Assembly: GCF_900459175.1 (NCBI RefSeq)
Contig: NZ_UHFA01000002.1
Coordinates: 2,046,001 to 2,110,000 of the forward strand
DNA: 64,000 nt
Reading direction: 5' to 3'
Origin: Streptococcus downei MFe28
Lineage (GTDB): Bacteria; Bacillota; Bacilli; Lactobacillales; Streptococcaceae
Shown: positions 63,696-64,000 of the stretch, in pieces
Numbering within the stretch: position 1 is the first letter of the stretch
Layout: each line of letters begins with the position of its first letter
The notes under the pieces: model-generated
What the model saw: only the letters and a program-made list of their open reading frames with translations
Told to the model about the DNA's origin: nothing
Database searches by the model: none
Program-made: the position numbers and the translations under genes

Positions 63696-63927
63696 AATTA
63701 TCCTCCACTCTTACAGAGACGCTTTTCTTCAAATATGTCCTTATTCTATCATCAGCTCCTATAGCTGTAAAATATATATTTCTTATCTATCCCAATAGCT
63801 ATGAACTATAACTGCTAAAGCCATCCTGGGTAATCCGCTGGTCAATCCTCAAGCTGCTAATTAACCATCATTAACTATTACATTTTTATGAAAGTTTTCA
63901 GATAATATAGTTTGACTATTGAAATTA
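63696..63927. other. AT-rich intergenic region
   Basis: Noncoding; I see no gene or structured element in it, other than the start-site region of the MetE-like gene. Confidence 0.5.
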
Positions 63928-63936
63928 TGCTATACT
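63928..63936 (+). promoter_or_regulatory. Extended -10 promoter candidate
   Basis: TGC followed by TATACT matches an extended -10 box (TGn-TATAAT-like). It points to the right, out of the window; no good -35 is present at 17 bases. Confidence 0.4.
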
Positions 63937-64000
63937 TAAAAGCATCAATGGACTTGTTCGAAAAGTACACTTGATTAAAATCAAATTTGATACTTTCTTA

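Noticed and set aside
63696..63800. SAM or Met T-box leader of the MetE-like gene
   Set aside because: No T-box GGTGG motif or S-box core; only AT-rich sequence.

Overview
The window is a piece of a Streptococcus chromosome. The evidence is the streptococcal order ftsA-ftsZ-ylmE-sepF-ylmG-ylmH-divIVA-ileS, the block glmU-Nudix-macP-mtnN, clpE with a CtsR-type site, DUF1912 and DUF1827 proteins known mainly from streptococci, and repeats whose ends match the pneumococcal BOX element (TACTCAATGAAAATC / TACTCTTCGAAAATC). I do not name a species. Most genes lie on the minus strand; short plus-strand islands hold comC-like, clpE/Nudix/DUF1827, the VTC/DUF4956 pair, a glutamate-cysteine ligase-like gene, a permease trio and two DUF915 hydrolases.

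Layout. 0-4 kb: accessory, AT-rich left edge with a partial membrane protein, a GNAT gene behind a T-box leader that has no synthetase next to it, and a TetR gene with two matching operators and a partly decayed redox operon. 4-13 kb: housekeeping genes (HHH protein, DUF1912, AEC carrier, hydrolase, tRNA-Thr, yqgQ-glcK-rhodanese, dpr, prepilin peptidase, nnrD, folD), interrupted by a decayed DUF6036 nucleotidyltransferase pair. 13-20 kb: ferrous iron uptake (feoA, feoB and a 48-residue Cys-rich partner split off by a 400-bp composite repeat), an amino-acid ABC transporter, and an ornithine carbamoyltransferase with a candidate ARG box. 20-34 kb: clpE, ileS and the divisome cluster, including an extra 62-residue mini-DivIVA. 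34-40 kb: envelope precursor genes (glmU, macP), mtnN, and a polyphosphate polymerase-type pair. 40-48 kb: an IS1182-type element, lipoprotein, frameshifted membrane gene, metG, the ligase, and a 155-bp direct duplication. 49-57 kb: permease trio, ftsY, two HAD phosphatases, a phosphoketolase with a missing 5' end. 57-64 kb: accessory genes, an ECF-type S component with a DUF4430 lipoprotein, duplicated DUF915 hydrolases (one broken), hairpin-rich repeats, and a MetE-like methyltransferase.

The most unusual signal is a repeated three-hairpin unit of about 110-120 bp (near 13.1-13.45 kb, 59.9 kb and 61.3-61.5 kb). The linkers are conserved, but the stems are different sequences that still pair, which suggests that structure rather than sequence is being kept. 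BOX-like relatives also sit at the stop codons of two genes and inside the ileS T-box leader. Several genes carry visible single lesions (DUF6036, IS1182 transposase, DUF915 copy 1, a 4-C-run frameshift, phosphoketolase 5' end).
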